64,000 bases of DNA from Bubalus kerabau (taxonomy: Eukaryota > Chordata > Mammalia > Artiodactyla > Bovidae): NCBI RefSeq assembly GCF_029407905.1, contig NC_073627.1, forward strand, positions 124,137,697-124,201,696, in the 5' to 3' direction. Below the pieces are notes generated by a model. It was not told the origin of the DNA. It worked only from the letters and a program-made list of their open reading frames with translations, and did no database searches. The position numbers were made by a program, and so were the translations under genes. Shown piece by piece: positions 1 through 9,916 of this stretch (the stretch's first letter is position 1; each line of letters opens with the position of its first letter).

Positions 1-1363
1 GGCACCCTGAGGCCTTCCTAAGAAAGCACAACATAGTAGTTCACAGGTTCAGCAGTTCACTGAAGCCTTTCAGTCAGAAGAGATCTACCAGCCAAGAATG
101 TATTTGCAACACTGCCCCACTTCCCAGTCCTGCTCTTCCCTGGGCCAAGATGTCACTGTAAATTCTTAATGTCTCTACTAGTTCCAAGTACAAACCAAAG
201 CTTCAGTTCATCATGAGTCAAATTATCATGAAATAGATATCAAAATGCAGGAAAAGAGGAGCAGTGGGAATCTGCCTTCTAAAAGCAGGTGATAGAGTAA
301 GGATTCCCGTCTTCTGAAGCAAGGTTGCAGTAAAAACCACACAAGGATGACCAAGTAGTCGAACGGACCACTCAAAATAATGCAGTATGCAACAGACATG
401 TAAGTAACAGCTGAATGCAACCGTTCGAAAGTAAAGGGTATAAGCAAAAAAACAAAACAAAACAAAAAAACTGAAGGCCTGTGACATGCACCTCTTTTGG
501 GAAGGAAAAAAAAAAAAAAAATCAGTGAATTGGAACCAGCTTTCTGCCATCTTCTACCTAGGGAAACAAGAGTGTTTGCTGAGAAGACAGACAGACTCTG
601 GTACTTCAAGCTTGCTTTGTACAAAAATGAAGAACTTTAGGAATTATTTGAAATCACATTTCTAATTACTAACATATTATGGAAAACAGGTGGTTTTCAG
701 TGACCCTGGAAGAATAACCCACAGGGCTTTTCAAATTCTGAATGCTCTTTTGCCCTTTAACCTACCTCTCACTGCTTCCCATCATGCCATATTACACTTT
801 ATAATCCTGGCTCTCCCAGAGGAAGGCACCCAGCAAAACTTTACTAGAGCGCCGGGGGGCAGGTGGGGGGGCGCGGAACTCCCCCACCTTTCACACAACT
901 CTTGCTTCCACCAAAATAAGAAGAGGTGGCACTGAGCTGGGTAAAGAAATAGCACATTTCATTTTTCTGAGACTTCAAGTCTGTGACAGCTTACTGCCCA
1001 CAACACTGTCCTGTGGGAAACCTCCAACAGGCACCCTCTAACCCAGGGGCAAGGCAGAGCAGCTTTCTGAGGGTCAAGCAAGGGGGACCGACCATCCCTG
1101 GTTCTCACCTCCCTCCTTGGCCCTGTCTCCAACAGCTTCTCTCCAGAAATAACTAAATGCATGAGATCACCCACAGTGAGAAGACAGAGGCATGACACCT
1201 ACCCAGTGTCTATTTATAGAAAGTGTTAACACTCCTCAGGAAAAGACACTGGAAATCTCCTTGGAAACGCCCAAGCCTGTGCTCCCTTTGGAATTCTAGT
1301 GCACTGATACCTGTGACTAAATAACCGCCTTTAAAACAGAACCCAAGAGTTAGAGGTACTTAC
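1..1363 (-). other. TLE1: TLE1 intron 14 (partial)
   Basis: This is the start of intron 14, opening with the donor GTAAGT next to exon 14. I searched the minus strand for the next exon, which should begin with the end of a Pro codon followed by AYSFHV, and did not find it. The intron therefore continues past the window edge. The stretch holds a poly-A run near 507-521 and a small G-rich patch near 850-875. I recognise no repeat family or other gene here. Confidence 0.8.
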
Positions 1364-1440
1364 GGCTTCCCCCCGGGGATTCCTGCCAGGTTTGGAGGGA
1401 TCGTAGGTACACGCATGTGAGGGGGAGGATCAAACCCAAC
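1364..1440 (-). CDS. TLE1: TLE1 exon 14 (end of SP domain, lead-in to WD40)
   Basis: This 77-base exon encodes 25 codons plus the first two bases of a Pro codon, starting VGFDPPPHMRVPTIPPNLAG and continuing IPGGK, about residues 419-443. It is the last part of the Ser/Pro-rich linker just before the WD40 propeller that binds WRPW and eh1 peptides. The acceptor is ttcccag before GTTGGG and the donor is GTAAGT. It starts in phase 0 and ends in phase 2, so the next exon, outside the window, must begin with one base completing Pro. The sequence GFDPPPHMRVP matches TLE1 and differs from the corresponding TLE3 segment. Confidence 0.95.
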
Positions 1441-2853
1441 CTGGGAACAGAATAAGGCATCAAAGACTCAGTTTATGCAGGATAGGCACTTTGTGACACC
1501 TCTAAAAACTTCTTACTAGAAACTCAGAAATCCCCAAAGCAACAGAAACAGGGACACGTGTTAACATTTCCCAAAAGAAAAATTATAATGCAAGAAATAA
1601 TACAGCCTTCACTAAATACCACAAGACACTTCTTTTTTGGGAGGTAGGATGGCACATGATCCATCTGTGTATTGAGAACCAGCTTCCCATGGTAAATACG
1701 TCCTGTGGACTTAGGATGTTCTGCCTGTTCAAACAAGTACAAAGAACATACGCTGTCTGAGCCAGGACACCGTGACTACCAACTTCAGCACTATTGACGT
1801 TTTGGGCCAGATAATTCTTGGCCAGGGGCTGGCCTGGAATGGCAGGATAATTAGCAGCATCACTGGCCTCTACCCTCTAAGTGCCCATAGCAACCCCCCA
1901 GTTCTGATGAACAAAAGTGTCTCTAGATACGATCGAATGTCCCAAGGGGGCAAAATCACCTCCAGTTTCATGCCACTGGTCTAAGTCAATGCTTAAAAAT
2001 TCACACATGGACTCTTTTTTGTGCACCTAGTCCCTTGGCTGCCCCCTTTGCTTTAAATGATCTTGCCCTCCACTACACAGCCTTTCCTAGGAGTGAAAAG
2101 GAAGGGGAAAACGATGCACTTTAATATCATCTCCAGTTATTGGAGGTAATGAAGAAGGGAGAGGAGAGAAATGCACATGCCATATTTCAAACAGTCAACA
2201 GAAATGATTTGGGGACTTTCATTTGCTATGAGTTATAATCTAGTCCCTTTTCCTGATGCAATCAAGGACCACACAGTCAACTTTCCCCTTTACTCGAAGT
2301 TCTATCTCTTCCTGGTCAAGCATGAAGTCATTTACAGGGTGGGAGAAGGCAGACGAGAAGGAGACTCTGCCCCACAACTTCAGTCCCTCTGTGTTTCTCC
2401 CTGTTGAGCTGAGATCACCGCTTACACCAAAGTCACGCAATTGGGTTTAAAGAATAATATAAGCACGGAAAGAGAAAATAACGGCTTCTCAAATATTTTT
2501 TCCTAAGAATTAAAGAGGAGAAAAAAAAATGTCAAGAAACGAATGAAAAGGCTTCTGTGAGCTACTTGAGTCATTTCATCGCCTTCCAGAGGAAAAAAAA
2601 ATCTACTTTGGTGGGAGAAAACCAGATGTCCCCTGAACCACGGAAGGAGCTCCTAAACACTGCCTTTTTTCATCCACAAAAACAGTAAAACAAAAAGTGT
2701 TTGGCCTTAACTTAATGAAGCGGCACATTGATGAAGGTGGACAAGAAGGAGCAGTGGAGACACTGGGTCTTTGTCTGCAGGTGTGGGGGCTGCCAGCCGC
2801 TGGCGCTCCGCAGGTCCCCACCCGCACCCATCCTCAGTCCCTGCTATCCTCAC
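1441..2853 (-). other. TLE1: TLE1 intron 13
   Basis: This 1,413-base intron has a GTGAGG donor at the exon 13 side and an AG acceptor at the exon 14 side. Apart from short A-runs near 2520 and 2595 I see no repeat. The open frames across it on both strands have no recognisable protein similarity. Confidence 0.85.
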
Positions 2854-3044
2854 CATTGGGGAGCGCCCATAAGCCACCACGGCGGCAGCGGCCGCAGCTG
2901 CACTCATCTGCGGTGACATGTTGTGGAGGCTGGCATAGGCGGCGCTGGGGCTGGTCAGCTCACCATTCATGCCCGCGTGGGGCACCATCCCAAATGGTGC
3001 GGGGTATGGGCCGGGCACCGCCAGGGGTGTTCTCAGGCCAGCTG
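2854..3044 (-). CDS. TLE1: TLE1 exon 13 (SP domain, polyalanine segment)
   Basis: This 191-base exon supplies two bases of a split Ala codon plus 63 codons, about residues 355-418. It reads from AGLRTPLAVPGPYPAPFG through MVPHAGMNGELTSP and SPQMSAAAAAAAVVAYGR to SPM. This is the SP (Ser/Pro-rich) region, which is thought to aid nuclear retention and partner contacts. The donor is ATG followed by GTGAGG. The acceptor is a tandem TTGCAGCAG, so the exon could also start three bases later, at 3041, and lose one Ala. Compared with the human protein as I remember it, two Gly are Ser here (SPSAAYASLHN where human has SPGAAYAGLHN). The Ala run is coded by imperfect GCN triplets, which should limit slippage. 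Confidence 0.96.
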
Positions 3045-4099
3045 CTGCAAGGAAGCACAAGCCACAGTGACTCACCTGGCCACTCAAAGCCGCCTGATCA
3101 TCAGTTTCAGGGCCCTCTTCAGTGCCTCCTGTTATAGAGACGGAGGGAAGGCTGGGGGTGTGGGGGGTGAGGGGTGGGGTCTGGGGGTCTGGGGGGGTGT
3201 TGGGAGGGGAAGGTATCACCTCCAATTCCTACATAGGGTCCTGGTCCCTTCTTCCCTACAGCTGAACTCCTCTCCAGGAAAGAATGGACTCCAAGGGGAG
3301 CACTGCCCACACATTTCCCCCTGTACCTCCACTTGACAACACTGGGAAACCAGGGGAATTAAGCAGCATTATTGTACCTAATTGACAGAAAGCACCACCT
3401 TCTGACTTAAACTCAGAAGGTTTTTCTGATAAAAATCCATAATTCTTCCTTCAGCTTGAACTTTCCATTTCTGGTACCAATTTCAAATAAAAACCTGATC
3501 CTAGATTTATGTAAACAAGAGCACAGGTTTAGGAGGAATATTCTGGGGCCTCTTTACCGCCTGGTCCAGGGTATTACATTCTCCCTTTCCCAGGGAGGAA
3601 GATATAGTTAAAAGTTATGAGTTTGCTCAGGGACTGGAGTCTCAGTGAAACCCTCCCAATTTCTCCTGGAAGAGAGACCACTGATTTCTAAGGGATGTAC
3701 CAGCAGAACACTGGCCAACTAAAGCACACAAGAAACACACTTGGGCCAGCCAGACCGGCTGTTTCAGTCAACATTAGCAATCTCAGACACACAATGATAG
3801 TTTGGTAAGGAGCTTACACGCGGAATAATTATCAGAAACTTTATTGAAGTCCTTGGGATTTGGATTATTTGGAAATAAAAGAAAAGCCAAATGTAAACAG
3901 TCGGAGACTGAACAGGGTACAGCTGCCGAAACCCAAGGACAAACATCTGTTTCTTATCACAGCTTTTCAGAGATAAGAAGGAGGGAGGCAGGCAGAAAGC
4001 ACCTCTCATATTCACGGGGAAATGCACAATGAGATGAACAGACAAATCAAGTTGCGAAAGAGAAAAACAAAACACAGCCCACCAGAGGCAATGCCTTAC
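3045..4099 (-). other. TLE1: TLE1 intron 12
   Basis: This 1,055-base intron has a GTAAGG donor after exon 12 and the tandem CAGCAG acceptor before exon 13. It contains a strongly strand-biased G-rich tract at about 3125-3212 on the plus strand, meaning C/T-rich in the pre-mRNA, 80-170 bases upstream of the acceptor. The rest shows no recognised repeat. Confidence 0.85.
3125..3212 (+). repeat. G-rich tract upstream of exon 13 acceptor
   Basis: Many runs of three to seven G are separated by one to six bases, so the plus strand could fold a G-quadruplex. The minus (coding) strand is C-rich and could bind poly-C proteins in RNA or form an i-motif in DNA. It lies in intron 12 shortly before exon 13. 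The composition is seen directly; any folding or splicing role is inference. Confidence 0.6.
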
Positions 4100-4244
4100 C
4101 CGCTTGGTTGACGAGGGGGTCCATGGCTGGAGGCTTGCCGAGGCCTGGACGGAGTCCTGGAGTGGCGCTGGTGCCCGGCGTTGGCATGTCACTCCGAGGC
4201 GTCGGTGTGCTGGATTTCAGCACAGGCGTGCTGGCTTTTTCATG
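4100..4244 (-). CDS. TLE1: TLE1 exon 12 (SP domain, Thr-Pro repeats)
   Basis: This 145-base exon encodes 48 codons plus one base, about residues 307-354. It starts HEKASTPVLKSSTPTPRSDM, continues PTPGTSATPGLRPGLGKPPA and ends MDPLVNQA. The cluster of Ser-Pro and Thr-Pro pairs (STP, TPTP, MPTP, ATPG) is typical of the SP domain, a target of proline-directed kinases such as CDK and MAPK in this family. The acceptor is ataccag before CATGAA and the donor is GGTAAGG. It starts in phase 0 and ends in phase 1. Human TLE1, as I recall it, has AIDP where this has AMDP, a conservative change. Confidence 0.96.
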
Positions 4245-5663
4245 CTGGTATCATTAAACAAATTAAATGAGTATTATTTTTAATCCAAGCCATATTACAC
4301 AATTTATCACAACAGCAGCTGGAACACTGGGCACCTTCTAGCTACTCCCTCGGCCAATTTTCATAAATCCACACAATGTTGACAGCATTAACTTGTGAGT
4401 GAGAAATGTTGACCTTTCCTCTTCCTGCCAGAATTAAAACTCTAGCTAGAGACACAGAACATGATCACACGCCTTCCTCCGCAGATTTTATTTTAAAAAG
4501 TATTTTTCCATCAGGCTTGTGGACTTTGGATCTAGTCCAAGTAAGAATGATGACCACCCAGAGGAAAGTTCTCGGTCACTCAGAAACAAATGCCTCCATC
4601 ACTGAGAATATCAGAGGGAGGAACCCCCCTACCAACCTTTTCACCCTTGCCTTTTAGTGGCAGTGGGATTGAGAATGACAGAGAGAGACAGCTGAGCCAT
4701 CAGCTTGATGAGAAGCAAACTAGCATTTCAGAGGCAAAAGCCCTAGAACTAGCCCTATCATTTTAAGAGATGTACCTAAAAAAAATAACTCTTTGGCATT
4801 CAGCAGCAGCACCCATTTGCCTACATAAACAGGGTGGACCCACTAGTGCAAGAGGCCTTCGGCAGTCAAGATGGTAACAGGGTCACAGGGCACCTTCTTC
4901 TGCATCTCAACCCTTCGTGTCCTTTTAGCCAGTCTGAGAAGTGCTCTAGGATAGCAAAGAACATAGGCTAGAGAGACCCCAGCTCTTTCTGGCCTGGGAG
5001 TCCATGTGCTGTGTAAACTTGGCAGGCTCCTCAAGCTTGCCAACTTGAGGCCTGCCCCCCCATCAGTGAAATGGGATAATGCTTTGAGGGACCACACAGG
5101 GATTAACTGCAGGGTTATTATGGTGCAGTTATGGTGAGTGGAGAGATGAGACACTCCACAATGTCTGGTGAATGACTGAGAGCATGAATGGGCCTGATAC
5201 CACCCTCATCCCTCCCCACGTCCAGGTTACCTCTGATGCCACCTTGAGTATATCACCAATTTGCCCAGTAACCTGGTCACAACATGACCCGACAGGACGG
5301 GTCAGTCTAAAACCAGGGGAAATGCACCACTTAACAAAGTGAAGGACTTCATAGGACCTAAGGCATTCAAACCATTTGTCAAGTAAGAAGTTTCAAGAGA
5401 GTCTGTGCCACAGACATATCCCCCAAGAAAGCAGGCAACAGGCACGGAAGCTTATCTTGCTCTAATCATGGCCCAGAAGAGATGACCCAGTGGGAAAAAG
5501 GAATCACCCAGGGACAGAGAGCAGAACCATGAGTTTCACTTTAAAACCCTTAAAAATATAACTCAGTCATTAAAAACCCCATATTTCAAATACATTAGGG
5601 AACCTCTGGTTCCCCAAGAAAACCGAACTGCTAAATAGGCAAGTGACAGTTCTTATGACCTAC
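4245..5663 (-). other. TLE1: TLE1 intron 11
   Basis: This 1,419-base intron runs from a GTAGGT donor at exon 11 to the ccag acceptor of exon 12. A segment near 5060-5120 (cagtgaaatgggataat) looks like a short MIR remnant. Nothing else is recognised. Confidence 0.8.
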
Positions 5664-5816
5664 CAAGCTCATTTCTTTGGATTTCAAAGAAGTGGAACTT
5701 CCCGAGGAGGCAGTGGATGCCGGGCTGCTGGAGGCGTCTTTCTTCAGCAGGCGGGTTTTGTCAATCCCATTTTCCCTGGGTGAATGGGCGGGGCTTGCGC
5801 GGGGAGATGAGGGGTC
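5664..5816 (-). CDS. TLE1: TLE1 exon 11 (start of SP domain)
   Basis: This 153-base exon encodes exactly 51 codons, about residues 256-306. It runs DPSSPRASPAHSPRENGIDK, then TRLLKKDASSSPASTASSGS, then STSLKSKEMSL. It opens the Ser/Pro-rich SP domain, with three SP pairs (SSPRASPAHSPR), and is serine-dense throughout. The acceptor is ttctggag before GACCCC and the donor is TTG followed by GTAGGT. Both ends are phase 0, so skipping would keep the frame. KTRLL and SSGSST differ from the human KNRLL and SSASST that I recall. The family pattern EDPSSPR confirms joining to exon 10, which ends in SNE. Confidence 0.96.
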
Positions 5817-6311
5817 CTCCAGAAGCACAAGCAAAGGTCTCATGATTTCACTCACAACAGATGGATCTTTCCCTTTACACACTCTGTTTCCATACCAATT
5901 CTCCAAATTAAAGGAGAGTGCTTAAAGTCCTTGAGATTTGGGTGATTTGAGGGCATGCACCTAATATTGTTGTTACAATGAACAGGATGGTGTCCTGCAA
6001 GCACACCAGTGGAGACACCGTAAAGAAAAAAATCTAGAAACAATTGTGTTTCCCCTCATGCTCACCTACTTTGCCCAGAGGGCACAGGACAGAAAGGAGC
6101 ACCAGACACCAACTTAGGAATCCAAAATGGTTAGGGAGACAGATTATTTTTTTAAAGAAACCAGTTTGTGTTGTTTTTAGACCATTACTGCTCTATGAAC
6201 ACTCAGTAAATTCTTAATGTGTAAAGTTGCAAAAGACCAACATACGGTAGCTCCACGTCCTTTCTCTCACAAGTTGCTCTAAAAATAAAGTTTGATGAAG
6301 AGAATGGTTAC
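5817..6311 (-). other. TLE1: TLE1 intron 10
   Basis: This short intron of 495 bases runs from a GTAACC donor to an unusual purine-leading acceptor (cttctggag). No repeat was recognised in it. Confidence 0.85.
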
Positions 6312-6365
6312 CTCATTAGAAACATCCACAACTAAGTTGTCATCGCTTTTGTCACCATCGCTATC
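6312..6365 (-). CDS. TLE1: TLE1 exon 10 (CcN domain, acidic CK2-type region)
   Basis: This 54-base exon encodes 18 codons, DSDGDKSDDNLVVDVSNE, about residues 238-255. The serines followed by acidic residues (DSDGDKSDD) are the casein-kinase-2-type sites of the CcN domain, next to the nuclear localisation signal in exon 9. The acceptor is a long T-run ending in cag, and the donor is GAG followed by GTAACC. Both ends are phase 0. The sequence is nearly invariant across TLE1, TLE3 and TLE4, so the paralogue assignment rests on the neighbouring exons. Confidence 0.96.
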
Positions 6366-6624
6366 CTGAAAAAAAAAAAAAAAAAAGAGATTTTAATGCC
6401 ATTTGCTAAAGGGATTGAGGCTCAATGAAATACCTATAGTTCTTGGTAGCAGACAGACTAGAAAATGACCTGGGACATGCCTACAGGTTCCCTTACAGAA
6501 TGCCAGCCCTGGTAATTAAGATCACCTTCTTCCCTTCTCATCTGACCCAGGGAGGTGCAGCGCCCCAGGCAGGAACTCTGTTGCAATAGCACACCAGCCA
6601 TACAGTCACAGTGTGTATACAGGG

Positions 6625-6690
6625 GATGGCAACTTGTAAAACCTGGCACACAGTAAAGACTCAATAAATGTTTGCAACAGCTGAATCTAT
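6625..6690 (+). repeat. MIR or L2 3' tail fragment
   Basis: The segment reads cctggcacacagtaaagactcaataaatgtttg, in two overlapping pieces of the well-known 'CTGGCACATAGTAGGCACTCAATAAA' tail shared by old mammalian MIR and L2 elements. It is short and diverged. Confidence 0.45.
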
Positions 6691-7795
6691 TATAATCCAA
6701 AAACTACATGTCCTTCTTTAAGAGATCTTCCCCCAACGGATTTCAAACTAAGAACACAATTTCATACTATTGCGTTTACATGTATCACCTTGAAGGCTGT
6801 CAACAATTCTAGTGTTCATGGGCAATTCATAATTACAAAGACAAATTTGGACCTTGTTCCCATGGGGTTACTAATTACTGCCAAAAAAGTTATATAAAGC
6901 AAAAAAATAAATAAAGCAAAAATAAAGTACAAACAACAAAGCTAAGTACTGGCTGAAATAACTACCAAGATTTAATCTAACCTCACGTTGGCTCTTTAGC
7001 AATCAACTTGGAATATTCTTGACATGGAAGGAAGATAGGATGGCAGGATCTGGAGGGCACTGGCATCCTACAGTAGGGTTTTTATGGTCTTGACACGAAG
7101 CCATAAAATTGGCTCATCAAAGGAAACTCCATGGTTGCACTGAATTTGAAAAAACTTCAGAAAAAAGCTGTTTAATTTAATAACGTGATCACTCCTACAT
7201 CAAGTTCAGGGCAGGCTGAAGAAGCCCTGAACTAAGGTTAAGAAGCTTTCTTAGCTAAAAGGCCTATGCTCTTTAGTGCAGAGTCATACAATGGACATAC
7301 AAAAAAACAGGTTATCGCAAATGGGCCCTAATTCTCAAAAAGGAGCAGGCCCCGGGTTTATGATCTACGTTCTTATACTGATGTCATTGTCAAATAAGAA
7401 TACACTAATAATGCCTGAGAAATATCAGTATAAGTGCAAACCCATTAACTTTCTGTGGACCCCAAGTCCAGCTAGAAAGATACCCCAACTCTAAATTCAT
7501 GTCTTAAATGTTTTATCTAGTCATACCTAAAGTATTATATGAGGGAGACCCAATTGACTTTCTTCAATAATGTGTGACTAGATATGCTTTAGTCATAGTT
7601 ATAAAGGTCCCATGCAATTCACTAGCAATAACAAGAAATTACAACCAATGAGGAAGCCTGGGTAATTTAAAATAAGTCTGTTGAAAGAAGTATTTTTTCA
7701 TGCAATAAAAGAAAAAATACTAAAAAAAATTTGCTTTCTCTTAACAAAGCCCACAGAAAATCACAAACGTTTTCCGGTACTAAGAAACCCAGGGT

Positions 7796-7948
7796 ATGGG
7801 AATTCCCTGGTGGTCCAGCAGTTAGTACTCCACCCTTTCACTGCAGGGGGCACGGATTTGATCCCTCATCAAGGAACTAAGATCCTCATGCTGCACAGGG
7901 CGGCCAACCAAAACAACAACAAAAAACACTGATCAAAAGAAAGAAAGA
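7796..7948 (+). mobile_element. CHR-type tRNA-derived SINE
   Basis: The element begins gggaattccctggtggtcc, the head of the cetartiodactyl CHR SINE group, which derives from a tRNA. It ends in a CAA-rich and GAAA-repeat tail. It is flanked by a perfect 14-base target-site duplication, aagaaacccagggt, at 7782-7795 and 7949-7962. That fixes the insertion limits and shows the insertion is fairly young. Confidence 0.9.
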
Positions 7949-8627
7949 AAGAAACCCAGGGTGACGGTGACAACATACAAGCTGAAGGGGTTTCCCTTTA
8001 GGAAAAAAAGTAGGAAAATAAAAAAGGTTAATGTAATGTACAGACCAACTGGTAAGAAGTAACAGACAACTCATTTATTTAAAATGGAACTGTGAAGTGC
8101 ATCCCTAAGTAGTCTGAAATGTAAATGTTAGCTTTGTATCGGATCATCCCCCAAATATAAACCTTCACAGTACAGTACATATCTGTCATCAAACATCTAA
8201 GGTCTGAGTCCTTTGCTCCACATTCTCCAACATCATCTCAATACATTGCCCTCAACTACCAATACAACTAGACACAGTTAATAGCAGTAGGTTATGAAAA
8301 AGCCATGTAGAGCCACGGATTCTACATCACTCACTACTACATAATTTATCCACACGAGCCTTGCACACAGCAATTTGGAACTGTATCATTGGCAAGTGTG
8401 CACATTTCGGTATGTCATGGCTGACAAACAATCAATGTCATATATAAAAGTATCTGTGTGCAACACAAGTGCTGGGCAAAAGATAAGGGGCAAATACATA
8501 CTAAAAAGGCTTGGGCTGGGGTGGGGAGATCAACAATTTGGGTTCTTAGAGTATTATTATGGAACAAAGTAGGTACCGATATTCTGCGCCAAAACATCCA
8601 ATCCTAGGCTCTTGCTTTGGGAATCCT

Positions 8628-8826
8628 AGCATGGTTACCAAGAGCATGGATTCTAGAGTCAGACTGTCTCCAGGCTCTGCTACTAACTCTGGCCTTGGGC
8701 CAATCACTTAAAAGCTCTGTGCTGCAGTTCCTTTATCTATGAAATGGAGGGGTGGTACCAAATACACAGGGTGGTTTTGAGACTTAAGTGAAACAAGCCA
8801 CATAGAAGGATACGGTACCTGGCACT
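8628..8826 (+). repeat. MIR SINE
   Basis: The segment follows the MIR consensus from 'aagagcatggattctagagtcagact' style wording through gctctgctactaactctgg, ccttgggccaatcactt, cctttatctatgaaatgg and finally ggtacctggcac. This is an ancient mammalian SINE with many substitutions. Confidence 0.85.
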
Positions 8827-9799
8827 ACCTTGAGGTGCTGCTCAAGAACTGCTACCCATTTCTAAATACTACATTAGCCCTCAGCTTGTGCCAGCTAGCA
8901 GGAGACAGAGGCCTAGCGTGGAAACCTCTGCACAGCAGCCAGCTGGAGGTGGACATGTTCTCCTCCAGGGGCAACCGGGAATGGCTTAACACACCCTCTA
9001 CTCTCACGCTTCTGAGAATGTGTCCATCCTGAAATAGAAACTCATGGACACACAAGGAAATGACAAGGCATCTGTCAGATGCAATGTTTATGACCCCGAG
9101 ACCACAGTCAATGGCCATTTGGCTTGGTTTGCTCTCCTCATGAATGTGGTTTTAGCCAGATCTGAATCAAGAGTCCTCACATTGAGCTGTGTGGTCTCAT
9201 CTGTAGGGTTTGAACAAGATGCCCCCAGTGTTTCTTCCATTTTTACCACGGACTTTTATCACTGCACCACTCGCTGCAGCAGAGGACAGACTCTGACTTA
9301 AGGCCTAATTTGGACCTGAATCTATTACCACAATGGCATCCAAGAAGGCAGCTGGTGACACCAAATTCTTATCCTCATTATTTCAGCATGACAGGGTACC
9401 AAATTTTGCAAGGCCTGGGACAAAATGAAAACACAGGCCCTGGCTCAAAAATTGAGCATTTAAAGATGGTGGAGAGCAGAGGATGAAACTAAGGGTGAGA
9501 TAGGTTCTTTTTAAGAGCAGGGCCAGTGCAGCTGGCTCAGACCACACACCATGAAGCTAGTCCTACATTTCTGTATCCCCTCTTACAAATAACTGCAGTA
9601 GAAAGCCCAAAATTTAATACTGAGCCTAGAAGATACATAATTTACAGCTCTAGAGGGAAATAATATCCTACAATGTAAGAATCTATCCTCTTGATACATT
9701 ATTTTAAGGTATGTGAAATTATCAGATCTTTTATAGACTCACTTAGAAGGTGAGCAAGAAGACAAACAAAATATTATTTCAAGCCCTTTATTTACTTAC

Positions 9800-9916
9800 A
9801 TAGTGGCTGGAGTCCTTATCATCCACCTTTCTTTTTTTGATGTCATTAGAAAACTCAGGTCCATTTCTGCGTTTATCTGTGCCTCTTAGACTGTCTGGGA
9901 CCAAGAGGGAATTACT
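9800..9916 (-). CDS. TLE1: TLE1 exon 9 (CcN domain, nuclear localisation signal)
   Basis: This 117-base exon encodes 39 codons, about residues 199-237. It reads SNSLLVPDSLRGTDKRRNGP, then EFSNDIKKRKVDDKDSSHY. The basic cluster KKRK followed by VDD is the nuclear localisation signal of the CcN domain, and KDSSHY leads into the CK2-type region encoded by exon 10. SNSLLVPDSLRGTDK separates TLE1 from TLE3 and TLE4, whose matching segments are rich in SVSPS. The acceptor is ggtcttgcag and the donor is TAT followed by GTAAGT. Both ends are phase 0. Its first five bases, AGTAA, put a stop in frame if the microexon upstream is skipped. Confidence 0.97.

Larger units (their letters stand above)
6366..9799 (-). 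other. TLE1: TLE1 intron 9
   Basis: This 3,434-base intron has a strong GTAAGT donor after exon 9. Its acceptor is preceded by an uninterrupted run of about 18 T on the coding strand (plus strand 6368-6385). It contains an L2/MIR-like tail near 6625-6690, a CHR-type SINE at 7796-7948 and a MIR at 8628-8826. The remainder is unremarkable. Confidence 0.85.

Noticed and set aside
1..1363. TLE1 exon 15
   Set aside because: Searched for AYSFHV and the following ADGQMQPVPFP on the minus strand; not present, so it lies outside the window.
2697..3336. Plus-strand open frames of 137-146 codons over exon 13
   Set aside because: They are shadows of the GC-rich TLE1 exon 13 and the G-rich intron tract on the other strand, with no known similarity.
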